Source: JBGPIK01 sp041484845
GTDB lineage: Bacteria; Desulfobacterota; Binatia; UBA9968
Direction: 5' to 3'
DNA: 21,527 nt
Assembly (NCBI GenBank): GCA_041484845.1
Contig: JBGPIK010000068.1
Coordinates: forward strand, 1-21,527
The notes beneath the pieces were generated by a model. That model did no database searches, was not told where the DNA came from, and saw nothing but the letters and a program-made list of their open reading frames with translations. Within the stretch, counting starts at the first letter, position 1; every line of letters starts with the position of its first letter. A program made the translations under genes and the position numbers. Shown here one piece after another: positions 13,938 to 21,527 of this stretch.

Positions 13938-14753
13938 GTGAACAGCAACGTGATTCAGCAGCGTGTGCCGTTGGCAAGCGACCCGGGCCACTGGGTTCAT
14001 GTGAGCGAAAGCCCGCGTCACGTCCGGGTTATTTTTAACGGTGAAACACTTGCCGATAGCAAACGCGCCAAACTTGTCCGCGAGTCGGATGTCCTGCCGA
14101 TCTACTATTTTCCCCAAGCCGACGTGCGCACGAACTTCTTTACCGCGAGCCAGCGCAAAACTGCGTGCCCGTATAAAGGAGTAGCTTCTTATTGGTCCAT
14201 TAACGTAGGAGATGAGCAGGCGGAAAATGCCACCTGGAGTTATGAAACTCCATTGCCTGAGGCTGCGGACATCGCTAACTATTTTGCCTTTGAGTGGAAC
14301 CAGATGGACAAGTGGATGGAAGAGGACGAAGAGATATTCGTCCACGCACGCGATCCATACAAGCGAGTCGATGTGCTGCAGAGCTCGCGCCGCGTCCGAG
14401 TCGTGATCGACGGCGAAACAATCGCGGATAGCCGAAAGCCGCGGCTGTTATTCGAAACCAATCACCCCGTGCGCTACTATTTGCCCCAAGACGATGTGCG
14501 CATGGATCTTTTGGTTCCCAGCGCGACGCGATCGCGCTGTCCCTATAAGGGTCCGGCATCCTACTGGTCGATCAGAATCGGCGCGCAACTTTACGAAGAC
14601 ATGATCTGGGGATACATGGCGCCGATCCCCGAGTGCCCAAAGATTAAAGGGCTGCTCTGCTTCTTTCACGAGCGCGGCGCGGATATCTATGTCGACGGTG
14701 AAGAAATACCGCGGCCCCAGACTAAATGGGCTCGCGCTTTACACGGTCAGTAG
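13938..14753 (+). CDS. Protein with two tandem DUF427 domains
   Basis: A 271-aa protein made of two DUF427 copies. The first is at about residues 27-130 (VRVIFNGETLADSKRAKLVR, YYFPQADVR, CPYKGVASYWSI, FEWNQMDKW). The second is at about 150-260 (RVRVVIDGETIADSRKPRLL, YYLPQDDVRMDLL, CPYKGPASYWSI, VDGEEI). DUF427 domains are small beta-rich units of unknown biochemical role, often single and about 90-130 aa. Each copy keeps the CPYKG motif. The start is the GTG at 13938, preceded by GGAGG; the frame stays open further upstream but overlaps the NHL gene there. The stop lies 12 bp before the dehydrogenase. Confidence 0.88.
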   Translation: MNSNVIQQRVPLASDPGHWVHVSESPRHVRVIFNGETLADSKRAKLVRESDVLPIYYFPQADVRTNFFTASQRKTACPYKGVASYWSINVGDEQAENATWSYETPLPEAADIANYFAFEWNQMDKWMEEDEEIFVHARDPYKRVDVLQSSRRVRVVIDGETIADSRKPRLLFETNHPVRYYLPQDDVRMDLLVPSATRSRCPYKGPASYWSIRIGAQLYEDMIWGYMAPIPECPKIKGLLCFFHERGADIYVDGEEIPRPQTKWARALHGQ

Positions 14754-14765
14754 GCGAACACGACT

Positions 14766-15716
14766 ATGCAGGCGCTTTATTGGAATGGCCGCGAGCTCAA
14801 GTTGGATTCCTCCCGCCGCGCGCCGGAGGCGGATGATCGGACGGCCGTTGTCAAAGTCCGCCTCGCCGGTATCTGCTCCACGGATCTGCAAATTTTCGAA
14901 GGCTATATGAACTTCCGCGGTGTTCCCGGCCATGAGTTTGTGGGCTCGGTGAATGAAGGACCTAGAGACTTAGCTGGGAAGCGTGTTGTCGGAGAGATTA
15001 ACTTCGGCTGCGGTCAATGTGAATTCTGCGCGCGGGATTTAAGCCGTCACTGCCCGAACAGATCCGTAATGGGCATTCTCAATGCCGACGGCGCCTTTGC
15101 AGAATATGTCTCGGTTCCCATCACCCATCTCCACGTCGTTCCGGATAGCATTAGCGATGAGGAAGCAGTCTTCACCGAGCCGCTGGCGGCGGCGTTTGAA
15201 ATCCTCGCGCAAATTCAGCTCAATCCCGGCGATGACGTTCTCATTGTTGGCGATGGCAAGCTCGGGAATTTATGCGCTCAAGTCTTGCGTCTTACCGGGG
15301 CAAAAATGACTGCGCTCGGAAAGCATCGGGAAAAGCTCGCGCTGACAAAAAAGTCCGGCGTGCGAACACGATTGCTCAATGACTGGAAGTCGAGCGCGTT
15401 TGATGTCGTGGTCGAGGCGACAGGGTCGGCTTCAGGGCTTGAATTGGCGCTGGGCGCGGTGCGCCCGCGCGGCACTTTGGTTTTAAAGAGCACGATCGCC
15501 GGCGCGCACCGCCTTTCCCTCGCGCCGTTGGTGATTAACGAAATCACCGTTATCGGCTCGCGCTGCGGTCTATTTACTCCCGCGCTCGAAGCGCTCGAAG
15601 AAAAGACGGTTTCCGTGACGCCGCTGATCGAAAAAGTCTATCCATTGCGTGAAGGAGTTGAAGCAGTGGCGCATGCGGCCAAAACCGGAACCCACAAGAT
15701 ACTTTTGCGGCCGTAG
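14766..15716 (+). CDS. Zinc-dependent medium-chain dehydrogenase/reductase
   Basis: A 316-aa NAD(P)-dependent alcohol or polyol dehydrogenase of the MDR superfamily. Catalytic-zinc motifs are GICSTDLQ and GHEFVG. The structural-zinc lobe has four cysteines in CGQCEFCARDLSRHC, and the Rossmann segment is DVLIVGDGKLGNLCAQVLRL. It is slightly shorter than classic members (340-350 aa), with compact loops. It ends a tight run with the NHL and DUF427 genes, and probably oxidises or reduces an intermediate of the same pathway. Sequence alone does not reveal the substrate. Confidence 0.88.
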   Translation: MQALYWNGRELKLDSSRRAPEADDRTAVVKVRLAGICSTDLQIFEGYMNFRGVPGHEFVGSVNEGPRDLAGKRVVGEINFGCGQCEFCARDLSRHCPNRSVMGILNADGAFAEYVSVPITHLHVVPDSISDEEAVFTEPLAAAFEILAQIQLNPGDDVLIVGDGKLGNLCAQVLRLTGAKMTALGKHREKLALTKKSGVRTRLLNDWKSSAFDVVVEATGSASGLELALGAVRPRGTLVLKSTIAGAHRLSLAPLVINEITVIGSRCGLFTPALEALEEKTVSVTPLIEKVYPLREGVEAVAHAAKTGTHKILLRP

Positions 15717-15795
15717 CGCTTTGATTTCCATATCGGGTCTAGACGAATATACTTGTCTTTTAGTGAAGGATCCGTTCCGTTGGCGGTTAATAAAA

Positions 15796-16083
15796 TCAAG
15801 AGGAAACGAAATATCCGTCCGCGCGCAGCTGATCCAACCTCTCGCGCAATTTGTCCAGATGCTCTTCCGTGGTGCCGCGCAAAGCGGTCACGGCGTCGAG
15901 AATTTTCATTAGCTTTCTGTCGTTGGCTTCCTCGCGGGTGCGCATTAGCTCGATCTCCTTCTCTAGAACCAGAACGCGATTGTTCGTCTGTTCCAGCCGG
16001 ACGCTACCGAGGAGATACGTCATCAAAATCGCAGCCGCAGAACCCAAGGTCAGAAACGTTGCCCAAATAGTCCAATCAGCCAT
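15796..16083 (-). CDS. Small membrane-anchored coiled-coil protein
   Basis: A 95-aa protein. An N-terminal transmembrane helix (WATFLTLGSAAAILMTYLLG, about residues 8-27) is followed by a Glu/Arg/Leu heptad-rich coiled coil to about residue 88. A strong AAGGAGG ribosome-binding site precedes the ATG. It is probably an inner-membrane protein with a cytoplasmic or periplasmic rod that oligomerises; no specific family is recognised. It lies 115 bp downstream of ilvD on the same strand but has no evident link to branched-chain amino-acid synthesis. Confidence 0.7.
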   Translation of the reverse strand: MADWTIWATFLTLGSAAAILMTYLLGSVRLEQTNNRVLVLEKEIELMRTREEANDRKLMKILDAVTALRGTTEEHLDKLRERLDQLRADGYFVSS

Positions 16084-16198
16084 TGTTGTGGCCTCCTTAC
16101 CGATCCCCTTTGGCTCGAGATCGGAAAACTTCTTTTGGCCCCAATTCGAGCGTCGATGCGGTTATGCTTTGTGCACGCTGATCGAGCAGGTATGCCGT

Positions 16199-17872
16199 TT
16201 ATCGCGTGATCGCGCCTTGCGAAGCTGAAGAGACAAGCTTGGCATACTTTGCCATGACTCCACGGGTATAACGCGGCGCCGGCGCTGTCCATTGGCGCAG
16301 TCGCGCATTCATTTCCTGATCGGAAATCTCGACGTCGAGGCGCCGCGCTTTGACATCGAATACGATGCTGTCGCCGTCCCGCAGCGCGGCAATCGGTCCT
16401 CCACGCGCCGCTTCCGGCGCCACGTGGCCGGCCATAAGCCCGTGCGTTGCGCCCGAAAAACGGCCGTCCGTAAGTAATGCGACCTCGTCGCCCAATCCGG
16501 CCCCGACCAGCGCGGCGGTTACGCCCAGCATCTCGCGCATACCTGGACCGCCCTTTGGCCCCTCATAACGAATGACGACGACATCGTTGGATTTGATCTG
16601 TCCCTTCTGCACGGCCTGGAAAGCATCTTCTTCGCGATCGAAGACGCGCGCGGGGCCCTTGTGAATCATGCGCTCGTGGCCGGCGACTTTCACCACGCAA
16701 CCTTCCGGCGCCAGGTTGCCTTTGAGAATGACCAAACCGCCGGTGGCTTTGAGCGGATTCGAAAGCGGGCGCACGACCTCCTGGCCCGGCGTTTCCTTTG
16801 CCAATTGCGCGGCGTCAGCGATGGTCGTGCCGCCGACCGTCAGAGCGTCGCCATGGATGAGCCCGCCCTCGAGCAGTCGCTTGGCGACCAGTTGAATACC
16901 ACCGGCGTTGTACAAATCGTTCGCTACGAAACGGCCGCCCGGTTTTAGGTCGGCAACCAGCGGAGTGCGAGCGCTGATGCGATCAAAATCATCGATGGTC
17001 AATTCGACGCCTGCTTCTTGCGCAATCGCGAGCAAATGGAGCACGGCGTTGGTGGAGCCGCCGGTGGCGGCCACTGCGGCAATGGCGTTCTCTATGGATT
17101 TGCGCGTGAGGATCTGCGACGGCCGAAGATCCCGGCGCAACAGATCCAAGACCAGCTTGCCCGCGTTAAACGCCGCCTCGTCTTTCTCGGCGACCGTCGC
17201 GGGAATGCCATTGCTGCCCATGGGCGAGATGCCGAGAAATTCCATCACGGTGGACATGGTATTGGCGGTAAACTGGCCGCCGCATGCACCTGCGCCCGGG
17301 CAAGCCGTGTTTTCCACAGCCTTGAACTGATCCAAATTGATTCTGCCGCTGCCATACGCGCCGACCGCCTCGAAGACATCCTGAATCGTCAGATCGCGCT
17401 CTCCTAAATGGCCCGGGGCGATGGAGCCGCCGTAGAGCGCCAGGCCTGGAATATCAAGGCGAGCCAACGCCATAACAACACCCGGGTTGGTCTTGTCGCA
17501 GCCGGAAAGGCAAATCAAGGCATCGAAGTGATTGCCGCGCGCCACCAACTCGATGGAATCGGCGATTACCTCGCGGCTGATCAGCGAACACTTCATGCCT
17601 TCCACGCCCATGCTGATCCCATCGGAAATTGAAACGGTATTGAATTCCATAGGCGTTCCGCCGGCGGCGCGAATGCCTTCTTTGACTTTGGCGGCGAGAC
17701 GTCGCAAATGGAAATTGCACGGGCCGATTTCAATCCAGGTATTGGCGACGCCGATGATGGGCCGAGACAAATCTTCGTCGGTGAAACCGACTGCCTTGAG
17801 CATGGCCCGCGACGGTGCGCGATCCGGACCCTCGGTGATGACGCTGCTGCGGGGCTTTAAATTGTCAGCCAT
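16199..17872 (-). CDS. ilvD: Dihydroxy-acid dehydratase
   Basis: A 557-aa enzyme that dehydrates 2,3-dihydroxy-isovalerate and 2,3-dihydroxy-3-methylvalerate to the 2-keto acids of valine and isoleucine synthesis. The three iron-sulfur cysteines are C52 (IGPCNFHL), C125 (CLSGCDKTNPGVVMALARLD) and C197 (CPGAGACGGQFTANTMST). K127, in the CDKTNPG motif, is the expected carbamylated magnesium ligand. Spacing and length fit the [2Fe-2S] dehydratase subfamily. A GAGGAG ribosome-binding site precedes the ATG. It stands alone, without ilvB, ilvC or leu genes nearby, which is common outside enterics. The enzyme assignment is firm. Confidence 0.96.
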   Translation of the reverse strand: MADNLKPRSSVITEGPDRAPSRAMLKAVGFTDEDLSRPIIGVANTWIEIGPCNFHLRRLAAKVKEGIRAAGGTPMEFNTVSISDGISMGVEGMKCSLISREVIADSIELVARGNHFDALICLSGCDKTNPGVVMALARLDIPGLALYGGSIAPGHLGERDLTIQDVFEAVGAYGSGRINLDQFKAVENTACPGAGACGGQFTANTMSTVMEFLGISPMGSNGIPATVAEKDEAAFNAGKLVLDLLRRDLRPSQILTRKSIENAIAAVAATGGSTNAVLHLLAIAQEAGVELTIDDFDRISARTPLVADLKPGGRFVANDLYNAGGIQLVAKRLLEGGLIHGDALTVGGTTIADAAQLAKETPGQEVVRPLSNPLKATGGLVILKGNLAPEGCVVKVAGHERMIHKGPARVFDREEDAFQAVQKGQIKSNDVVVIRYEGPKGGPGMREMLGVTAALVGAGLGDEVALLTDGRFSGATHGLMAGHVAPEAARGGPIAALRDGDSIVFDVKARRLDVEISDQEMNARLRQWTAPAPRYTRGVMAKYAKLVSSASQGAITR

Positions 17873-18012
17873 GAATGACTCCTCAAACTAAAGTGCCTTT
17901 AACTTAGCTATGCCACCGCCCCTTTTCAAGCGGTGTTTTTCGGCCTCGCCCCGACGTGGCCGGATGACAACGACTCTTGTTCGGTCAGTGTGCAAATCGT
18001 ATCGTAGTTACT

Positions 18013-18618
18013 ATGAAAAGAAAAAAGCCTCGCGTTGCCTTGGCGTTGCTCTTGATCGTGGGGGTTTGCGCGGCAAGTCCGGCGCCAGCTCAGCTATCAC
18101 GCCAAGAGGGAGGCCGTCTGCAAGAAAAATTCGATGCCATAGCGAAAAACGGCGCTTCCAACCCGCCAAAATCAACGAAAACGATCATCACGGAAAGTGA
18201 AGCCAACTCCTACCTGGCTTTCAATCTGCAAGACAAAATTCCGAAGGGGCTGTCAAATCCGCAAATTCATATGCTTGAGAACGGCCAGCTAACGGGACGG
18301 GTCTTGGTCGATATTGACGAGTTCAAACGTAACCGGCAAAGCAATGGCGTCATGGACCCGCTGAATTACCTGTCCGGCCAAGTCCCCGTTACAGCCCGAG
18401 GCACGCTGCGAACGTCCGCGGGAAAAGGCCAGTTTCAACTGGCGTCAGCCGAACTGATGGGATTTCCGCTGCCGAAGGCTTTTCTTCAGGAGCTTGTGAG
18501 CTTTTTCTCCCGCACTCGCGACCGTCCCGGCGGATTCGACATCGACGCGCCATTTAATCTTCCAGCCAATATCCGCGAGGCGATAATCAATCGGGGCCAG
18601 ACAGCGCTTGTTCAATAG
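18013..18618 (+). CDS. Secreted protein of unknown function
   Basis: A 201-aa protein with a signal peptide (MKRKKPRVALALLLIVGVCA, cleavage probably after APAQ). The mature part has alternating strands and helices (TIITESEANSYLAFNLQ, GRVLVDIDEF, ELMGFPLPKAFLQELVSFFS). The pattern vaguely recalls periplasmic lipid-binding proteins such as LmeA/DUF2993, but I do not recognise the family. The ATG at 18013 is preferred over an upstream in-frame TTG at 17977 because the basic MKRKKPR start makes a normal signal peptide. It is divergent from ilvD and convergent with the substrate-binding protein. Confidence 0.75.
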   Translation: MKRKKPRVALALLLIVGVCAASPAPAQLSRQEGGRLQEKFDAIAKNGASNPPKSTKTIITESEANSYLAFNLQDKIPKGLSNPQIHMLENGQLTGRVLVDIDEFKRNRQSNGVMDPLNYLSGQVPVTARGTLRTSAGKGQFQLASAELMGFPLPKAFLQELVSFFSRTRDRPGGFDIDAPFNLPANIREAIINRGQTALVQ

Positions 18619-18621
18619 CTT

Positions 18622-18647
18622 GCGCGCCGGCGCGCGCTTGCACCGGC
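18622..18647 (+). terminator. GC palindrome and hairpin between convergent genes
   Basis: GCGCGCCGGCGCGC (18622-18635) is a perfect 14-bp palindrome. CGCCGG (18626) can also pair with CCGGCG at 18642-18647. It lies just after the secreted-protein stop, facing the convergent transporter gene. No U-tract follows, so it is only a candidate terminator. Confidence 0.35.
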
Positions 18648-18702
18648 GAGAGAGACTGAGAGGCGATCCTAAATCAAAACGTTATGGACGCTCTATTACC
18701 GC

Positions 18703-19710
18703 TTATTGCTTGTAGAGTTTGTCTATAAAACCACTCTGGTCAAGTTCTTTTAGGAATGTAATATTGATAAAATCCTCGGGCTTCCATCCCTTGGCCTTGG
18801 GATTTCTTTTGACCACGTCATCGATCTGGAACTGGATTCCCTTGAGAGTAGGATAAGGCTTTTTCTCGGTGAGTTTCTTGTAAGCCACATAGGTCTCGTC
18901 GAGAATTTCTTTCTCCTTGATCTTCAAGCGCTTGGTCAAGATTTCCTTGGTTTTTTTCTCATCGGTCATCCATAAGTGGATACCTGCGACAAAGGCGCGG
19001 AGAAATTTGCGCACGGTCTCCGGATGCTCTTTGATGAAGCGGTCGGTCGTAGCCACCGTCTCATGTTGATACGGCAATCCCAGATCTGCCATATCGGCGA
19101 GAATGTTGAAGCCCATTTTTTTTGCGGTGATATCGAACGGTGGAGAGATCAAAGTTGACTGAACGCTTCCCGCGGTAAGGCCCGCAAACCGAGTGTTCTG
19201 GTCTCCTAACTGAACAATCGTTACGTCTTTCCCCGGCGTTAAGCCGTTTTGCTCCAGGGCATATCGAACCGCAAGATCGGAAGTTGAGCCGAATTTGCTG
19301 ATTGCCGCTTTGGTTCCCTTCAGCTGCTCGAACTTGGTAATTTTCTTGTCGGCAACGATACTATAAGGAAGCGTGTTCATATAGCCGGCGATCATGATCA
19401 TGTCCGAGCCGGCGACGCGGGCATTTATAATTTCCGGCCCCGCGGTTACGACCATTTGAACACCACCTGCCAGAGCCGCCTGAATCGCCTGCGTTCCTCC
19501 CTGGAAGAAGATGAGCTCGGCGTCCAGACCATATTTCTCATAAAGACCGCTATCCTTCGGCATAAATGCATGGGCTAACGCTCCGCTAAGTCCAGCGACA
19601 CCCACATAGATCTTCTCAAGTTTATCGTCTGCGCGGGCGTTTACGGACGGTAGGATCGTTAGGGTTATAAAAAGCAGCGCTGAAAGTACTTTACTTCTCA
19701 TTTGTGACAA
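18703..19710 (-). CDS. NitT/TauT-type (NMT1-like) ABC transporter substrate-binding protein
   Basis: A 335-aa periplasmic solute-binding protein. A signal peptide (VLSALLFITLTILPSVNARA) is followed by an NMT1/SsuA-like bilobed domain: KIYVGVAGLSGALAHAF, LIFFQGGTQAIQAALAGGVQ, then a hinge segment (TLPYSIVADKKITKFEQLKG) and TAGSVQSTLISPPFDITAKK. The family binds sulfonates, nitrate, thiamine precursors or aromatic compounds. No permease or ATPase gene lies next to it, so it is an orphan binding protein or uses components elsewhere. A GAGGAG ribosome-binding site precedes the ATG. The ligand is not predictable from the sequence. Confidence 0.88.
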   Translation of the reverse strand: MSQMRSKVLSALLFITLTILPSVNARADDKLEKIYVGVAGLSGALAHAFMPKDSGLYEKYGLDAELIFFQGGTQAIQAALAGGVQMVVTAGPEIINARVAGSDMIMIAGYMNTLPYSIVADKKITKFEQLKGTKAAISKFGSTSDLAVRYALEQNGLTPGKDVTIVQLGDQNTRFAGLTAGSVQSTLISPPFDITAKKMGFNILADMADLGLPYQHETVATTDRFIKEHPETVRKFLRAFVAGIHLWMTDEKKTKEILTKRLKIKEKEILDETYVAYKKLTEKKPYPTLKGIQFQIDDVVKRNPKAKGWKPEDFINITFLKELDQSGFIDKLYKQ

Positions 19711-19821
19711 CTCCTCGTATCAAAATTCTCCGTTTCAGAAATTTACCGGCACCTGTGGCGCCGCATATACCACTACGCAAAACTCGCACCAAGCAAATGC
19801 AGGTTCGTTCGTAATGAATAA

Positions 19822-19841
19822 CCCCGCAGCAAGCTGCGGGG
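19822..19841 (+). repeat. Strong palindromic hairpin CCCCGCAGC / GCTGCGGGG
   Basis: A 9-bp perfect stem around AA (realistically an 8-bp stem with a CAAG loop). The core recurs exactly at 19979-19995, in the same orientation and 154 bp away, where the left stem lacks three C. It is a dispersed palindromic repeat or part of a small element bounded by the two copies. Confidence 0.6.
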
Positions 19842-19879
19842 TATCAGAACTCGGCGATGAGATTTGTCTTAAAGGCGTC

Positions 19880-19904
19880 ACCCCCGAATGTTTTTATCGG
19901 GGGT
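19880..19904 (+). repeat. Hairpin ACCCCCGA / TCGGGGGT
   Basis: A perfect 8-bp stem with a 9-nt T-rich loop. It lies between the two CGCAGCAAGCTGCGGGG repeats and is probably part of the same palindromic unit. Confidence 0.55.
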
Positions 19905-19978
19905 CCAGTTCCGAACCCGCCTGGATTCTCGCTTAAAACACGCGGGAATGACGCACTTCGGATAAGCAATTTACTTAA

Positions 19979-19995
19979 CGCAGCAAGCTGCGGGG
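19979..19995 (+). repeat. Second copy of CGCAGCAAGCTGCGGGG
   Basis: An exact 17-bp direct repeat of 19825-19841. Together the two copies bound a 171-bp segment (19825-19995) that contains two further palindromes, as a small non-coding mobile unit would. Confidence 0.55.
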
Positions 19996-20212
19996 AATCG
20001 ACCCACAGAGATTGAATCAAATTAGAAATTTCGGAAAATGGCTGATACGGTTTTGTTGTTTGCATATCGCAATTAATTTGACCATCAACCGCGGTGAGTG
20101 TTATTACTTTCGATCCCGTGGAGCAATCTCGAACGCTTTGTTTGTTAAAGTGAAATCCCGTATGATTGTAAAAATTTATTGTTGCACCTGGTGCGCGTAG
20201 CGGAGTAGTGAC

Positions 20213-21527
20213 ATGACGTTAAGCGAACGGCGAATATCCCTTGGCGCATTCGTTTCAGGACTAATCGTCGCGTTCATAGTTTGCTCCGGCGCCGCGGCGC
20301 TAGCACAGACAGGCGATCCGGTAGGGCAAATGATCGCTCCGCGACACCTTCATCCATGGCTGCAGCAATTCCACAAAACACCGGGACAAAGCGAGAAAGA
20401 TGCGGCAACGAACCGAGCTGCTCCATTATCTCAGTTTCAACTTCCTCGTTCGCCGGCAACGGACAATCTGGTCATCAGCGATAGCTTCGCCGGCCTCGCC
20501 TTTCCAAACAGCTTCGGTTCCGTTCCGCCTGACCCAATTCTGGCGGTCGGCCCCGCCCATATCGTGGAGCTGACTAACACGACGGTTGCGTTCTATAGCC
20601 GATTCACCGGCAAGCGGCTTTTTCTGCAAGGCTTGTCTTCTTTCTTTGCGCCCGCTGGACCGGGAAATTTCTTGTTCGATCCCCAGGTGACCTACGATGA
20701 GCTTGCCCAACGGTTCGTGATCGCCGTGCTCGATGTGCCCGATAGTCAGAATCCAACTCCTCAATCCAAAGGGTTTCTGTTGTACGCCGTTTCAAACTCC
20801 TCCAATCCGCTCGATGGTTTTTTCGAAATGCAGCGCATAGATGTCACCGAGAATGGAAGGGGCGAAACTGTTTTGCCTGATTTCCCCAGGATGGGCTGGA
20901 ACGCCAACGCGCATGTTATTACTTTGAATATGTTCGGAGCCGTTAGCCAGGGATTCAACCATGTAACTATTATTACGATCGACAAGAGTTCCGTTCTGGA
21001 TGAAAATCCCGCTTCCTTCACTATGACTCAGACGGACCGCGGCGATGATAACTTCACAATGGTGCCTGCGGTCATGCACGATTCGGCTAACAGCGATCCG
21101 ATGTGGCTCGTCGAAGAGTCGAGCGATGGCCTGGGCTCGATGCTTCGTGTTGTCAAAATGGACAGTGTTCTTGCAAGATCTCCTACCTTCTCCGAATTTA
21201 ACCTGAACGTAACTCCATATTCGCTTCCGCCCGATGCGGATCAACCCGGCAGCGGTCCAGTGCCTGGCGACTGCTTTGGCGGGACCGGGTCGGGATCCAT
21301 TTGCACTAACGACGCCAGCATCCTCAGCGTTGCCTGGCGCGGAAATCGGCTGGTCGCGGCGCATAACGTCGGGGTTAGTTCGACCGCCCACGCGCGCTGG
21401 TATGAGTTCGACACTTCAGGCGCGCCATCACTGACGCAAGAAGGGACGATCGATCTCGGCCCGGGTATCCACACCTACTTCCCGTCGATTGAAATAGCGC
21501 CCAGTGGCGACTTGGGCATGACTTTCA
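20213..21527 (+). CDS. Large secreted protein, beta-propeller-like, 3' end beyond the window
   Basis: An open frame of 438 codons from ATG 20213 to the window edge, with no stop. A signal peptide is clear (LGAFVSGLIVAFIVCSGAAA, followed by ALAQ). After a Pro/Gln-rich spacer, repeated motifs suggest a secreted beta-rich domain: SFGSVPPDPILAVGPAHIVE, FDPQVTYDELAQRFVIAVLD, DFPRMGWNANAHVITLN and DASILSVAWRGNRLVAAHNV. The motif PPDxxxAVGPxHIVE is common in large secreted or cell-surface proteins of environmental bacteria, often with C-terminal adhesion or sorting domains; here the C-terminus is out of view. A GGAG lies shortly before the ATG. Function is unknown; an enzymatic role is not indicated. 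Confidence 0.8.
   Translation, partial: MTLSERRISLGAFVSGLIVAFIVCSGAAALAQTGDPVGQMIAPRHLHPWLQQFHKTPGQSEKDAATNRAAPLSQFQLPRSPATDNLVISDSFAGLAFPNSFGSVPPDPILAVGPAHIVELTNTTVAFYSRFTGKRLFLQGLSSFFAPAGPGNFLFDPQVTYDELAQRFVIAVLDVPDSQNPTPQSKGFLLYAVSNSSNPLDGFFEMQRIDVTENGRGETVLPDFPRMGWNANAHVITLNMFGAVSQGFNHVTIITIDKSSVLDENPASFTMTQTDRGDDNFTMVPAVMHDSANSDPMWLVEESSDGLGSMLRVVKMDSVLARSPTFSEFNLNVTPYSLPPDADQPGSGPVPGDCFGGTGSGSICTNDASILSVAWRGNRLVAAHNVGVSSTAHARWYEFDTSGAPSLTQEGTIDLGPGIHTYFPSIEIAPSGDLGMTF

Larger units (their letters stand above)
19711..20212. other. Repeat-rich intergenic region without a recognised gene
   Basis: About 500 bp between divergent genes. It holds two direct copies of CGCAGCAAGCTGCGGGG (19825-19841 and 19979-19995). 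It also holds a hairpin at 19880-19904 and a stretch at 19921-19952 like the dispersed CTGGATTC...CGCGGGAATGACG palindromes common in many genomes. Short open frames on both strands have no coding character. I see no tRNA. Confidence 0.6.

Noticed and set aside
16099..16123. CCGATC / GATCGG hairpin after ilvD
   Set aside because: The stem is only 6 bp, and on the ilvD strand the T-rich stretch precedes the stem instead of following it, so it does not look like a terminator.

Overview
The window is a bacterial chromosomal segment of moderate GC content. It is probably from an uncultured Gram-negative soil or sediment organism. The protein set has a Tat-signal oxidoreductase, Sec-signal periplasmic proteins, an orphan NitT/TauT-type solute-binding protein, DUF427 proteins, Rhs remnants and RAYT elements. 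This resembles uncultured Deltaproteobacteria, Binatota or NC10-like lineages, but no marker gene here fixes the taxonomy.

Region 1 (1-7316) is a mobile and accessory graveyard. It opens with a complete insertion-sequence-like element (1-2588) whose 26-bp terminal inverted repeats match at 25 positions. The element encodes a 764-aa DDE-type transposase that I cannot assign to a named IS family. Next come broken pieces of Rhs (YD-repeat) polymorphic-toxin genes. One is an Rhs C-terminus with a predicted peptidoglycan-hydrolase tip, followed 12 bp later by a secreted protein that could be its immunity partner. The other is an Rhs core fragment whose downstream part is broken up by small palindromic elements. 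Hairpin elements, solo ends and one complete RAYT (REP-associated Y1/HUH transposase) unit at 6299-7316 all end in AGGGTCA or AGGGTCAGG-like sequence. Two 106-bp copies are identical at 104 positions, and an 86-bp piece of the RAYT 5' end is repeated with one mismatch. The locus therefore looks like successive, partly nested insertions of several REP/REPIN-like families into an Rhs toxin locus.

Region 2 (7317-10453) holds a tandem-ACT-domain protein, an aldo/keto reductase interrupted by a single in-frame TAG, and a membrane-anchored TPM-domain protein. The two last genes are on the minus strand.

Region 3 (10454-15716) is metabolic: an isochorismatase-family cysteine hydrolase, an opposing MFS transporter, and then a compact plus-strand run. 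The run is a GlpE-type rhodanese, an NHL beta-propeller protein, a protein with two DUF427 domains and a zinc-dependent medium-chain dehydrogenase. The last three are 11-12 bp apart and look like one operon with an unidentified substrate.

Region 4 (15717-21527) has a small membrane-anchored coiled-coil protein, ilvD (dihydroxy-acid dehydratase), a secreted protein of unknown function, an orphan NMT1-type ABC substrate-binding protein, a repeat-rich intergenic stretch, and the start of a large secreted protein that runs off the window. No tRNA, rRNA or CRISPR array was recognised.
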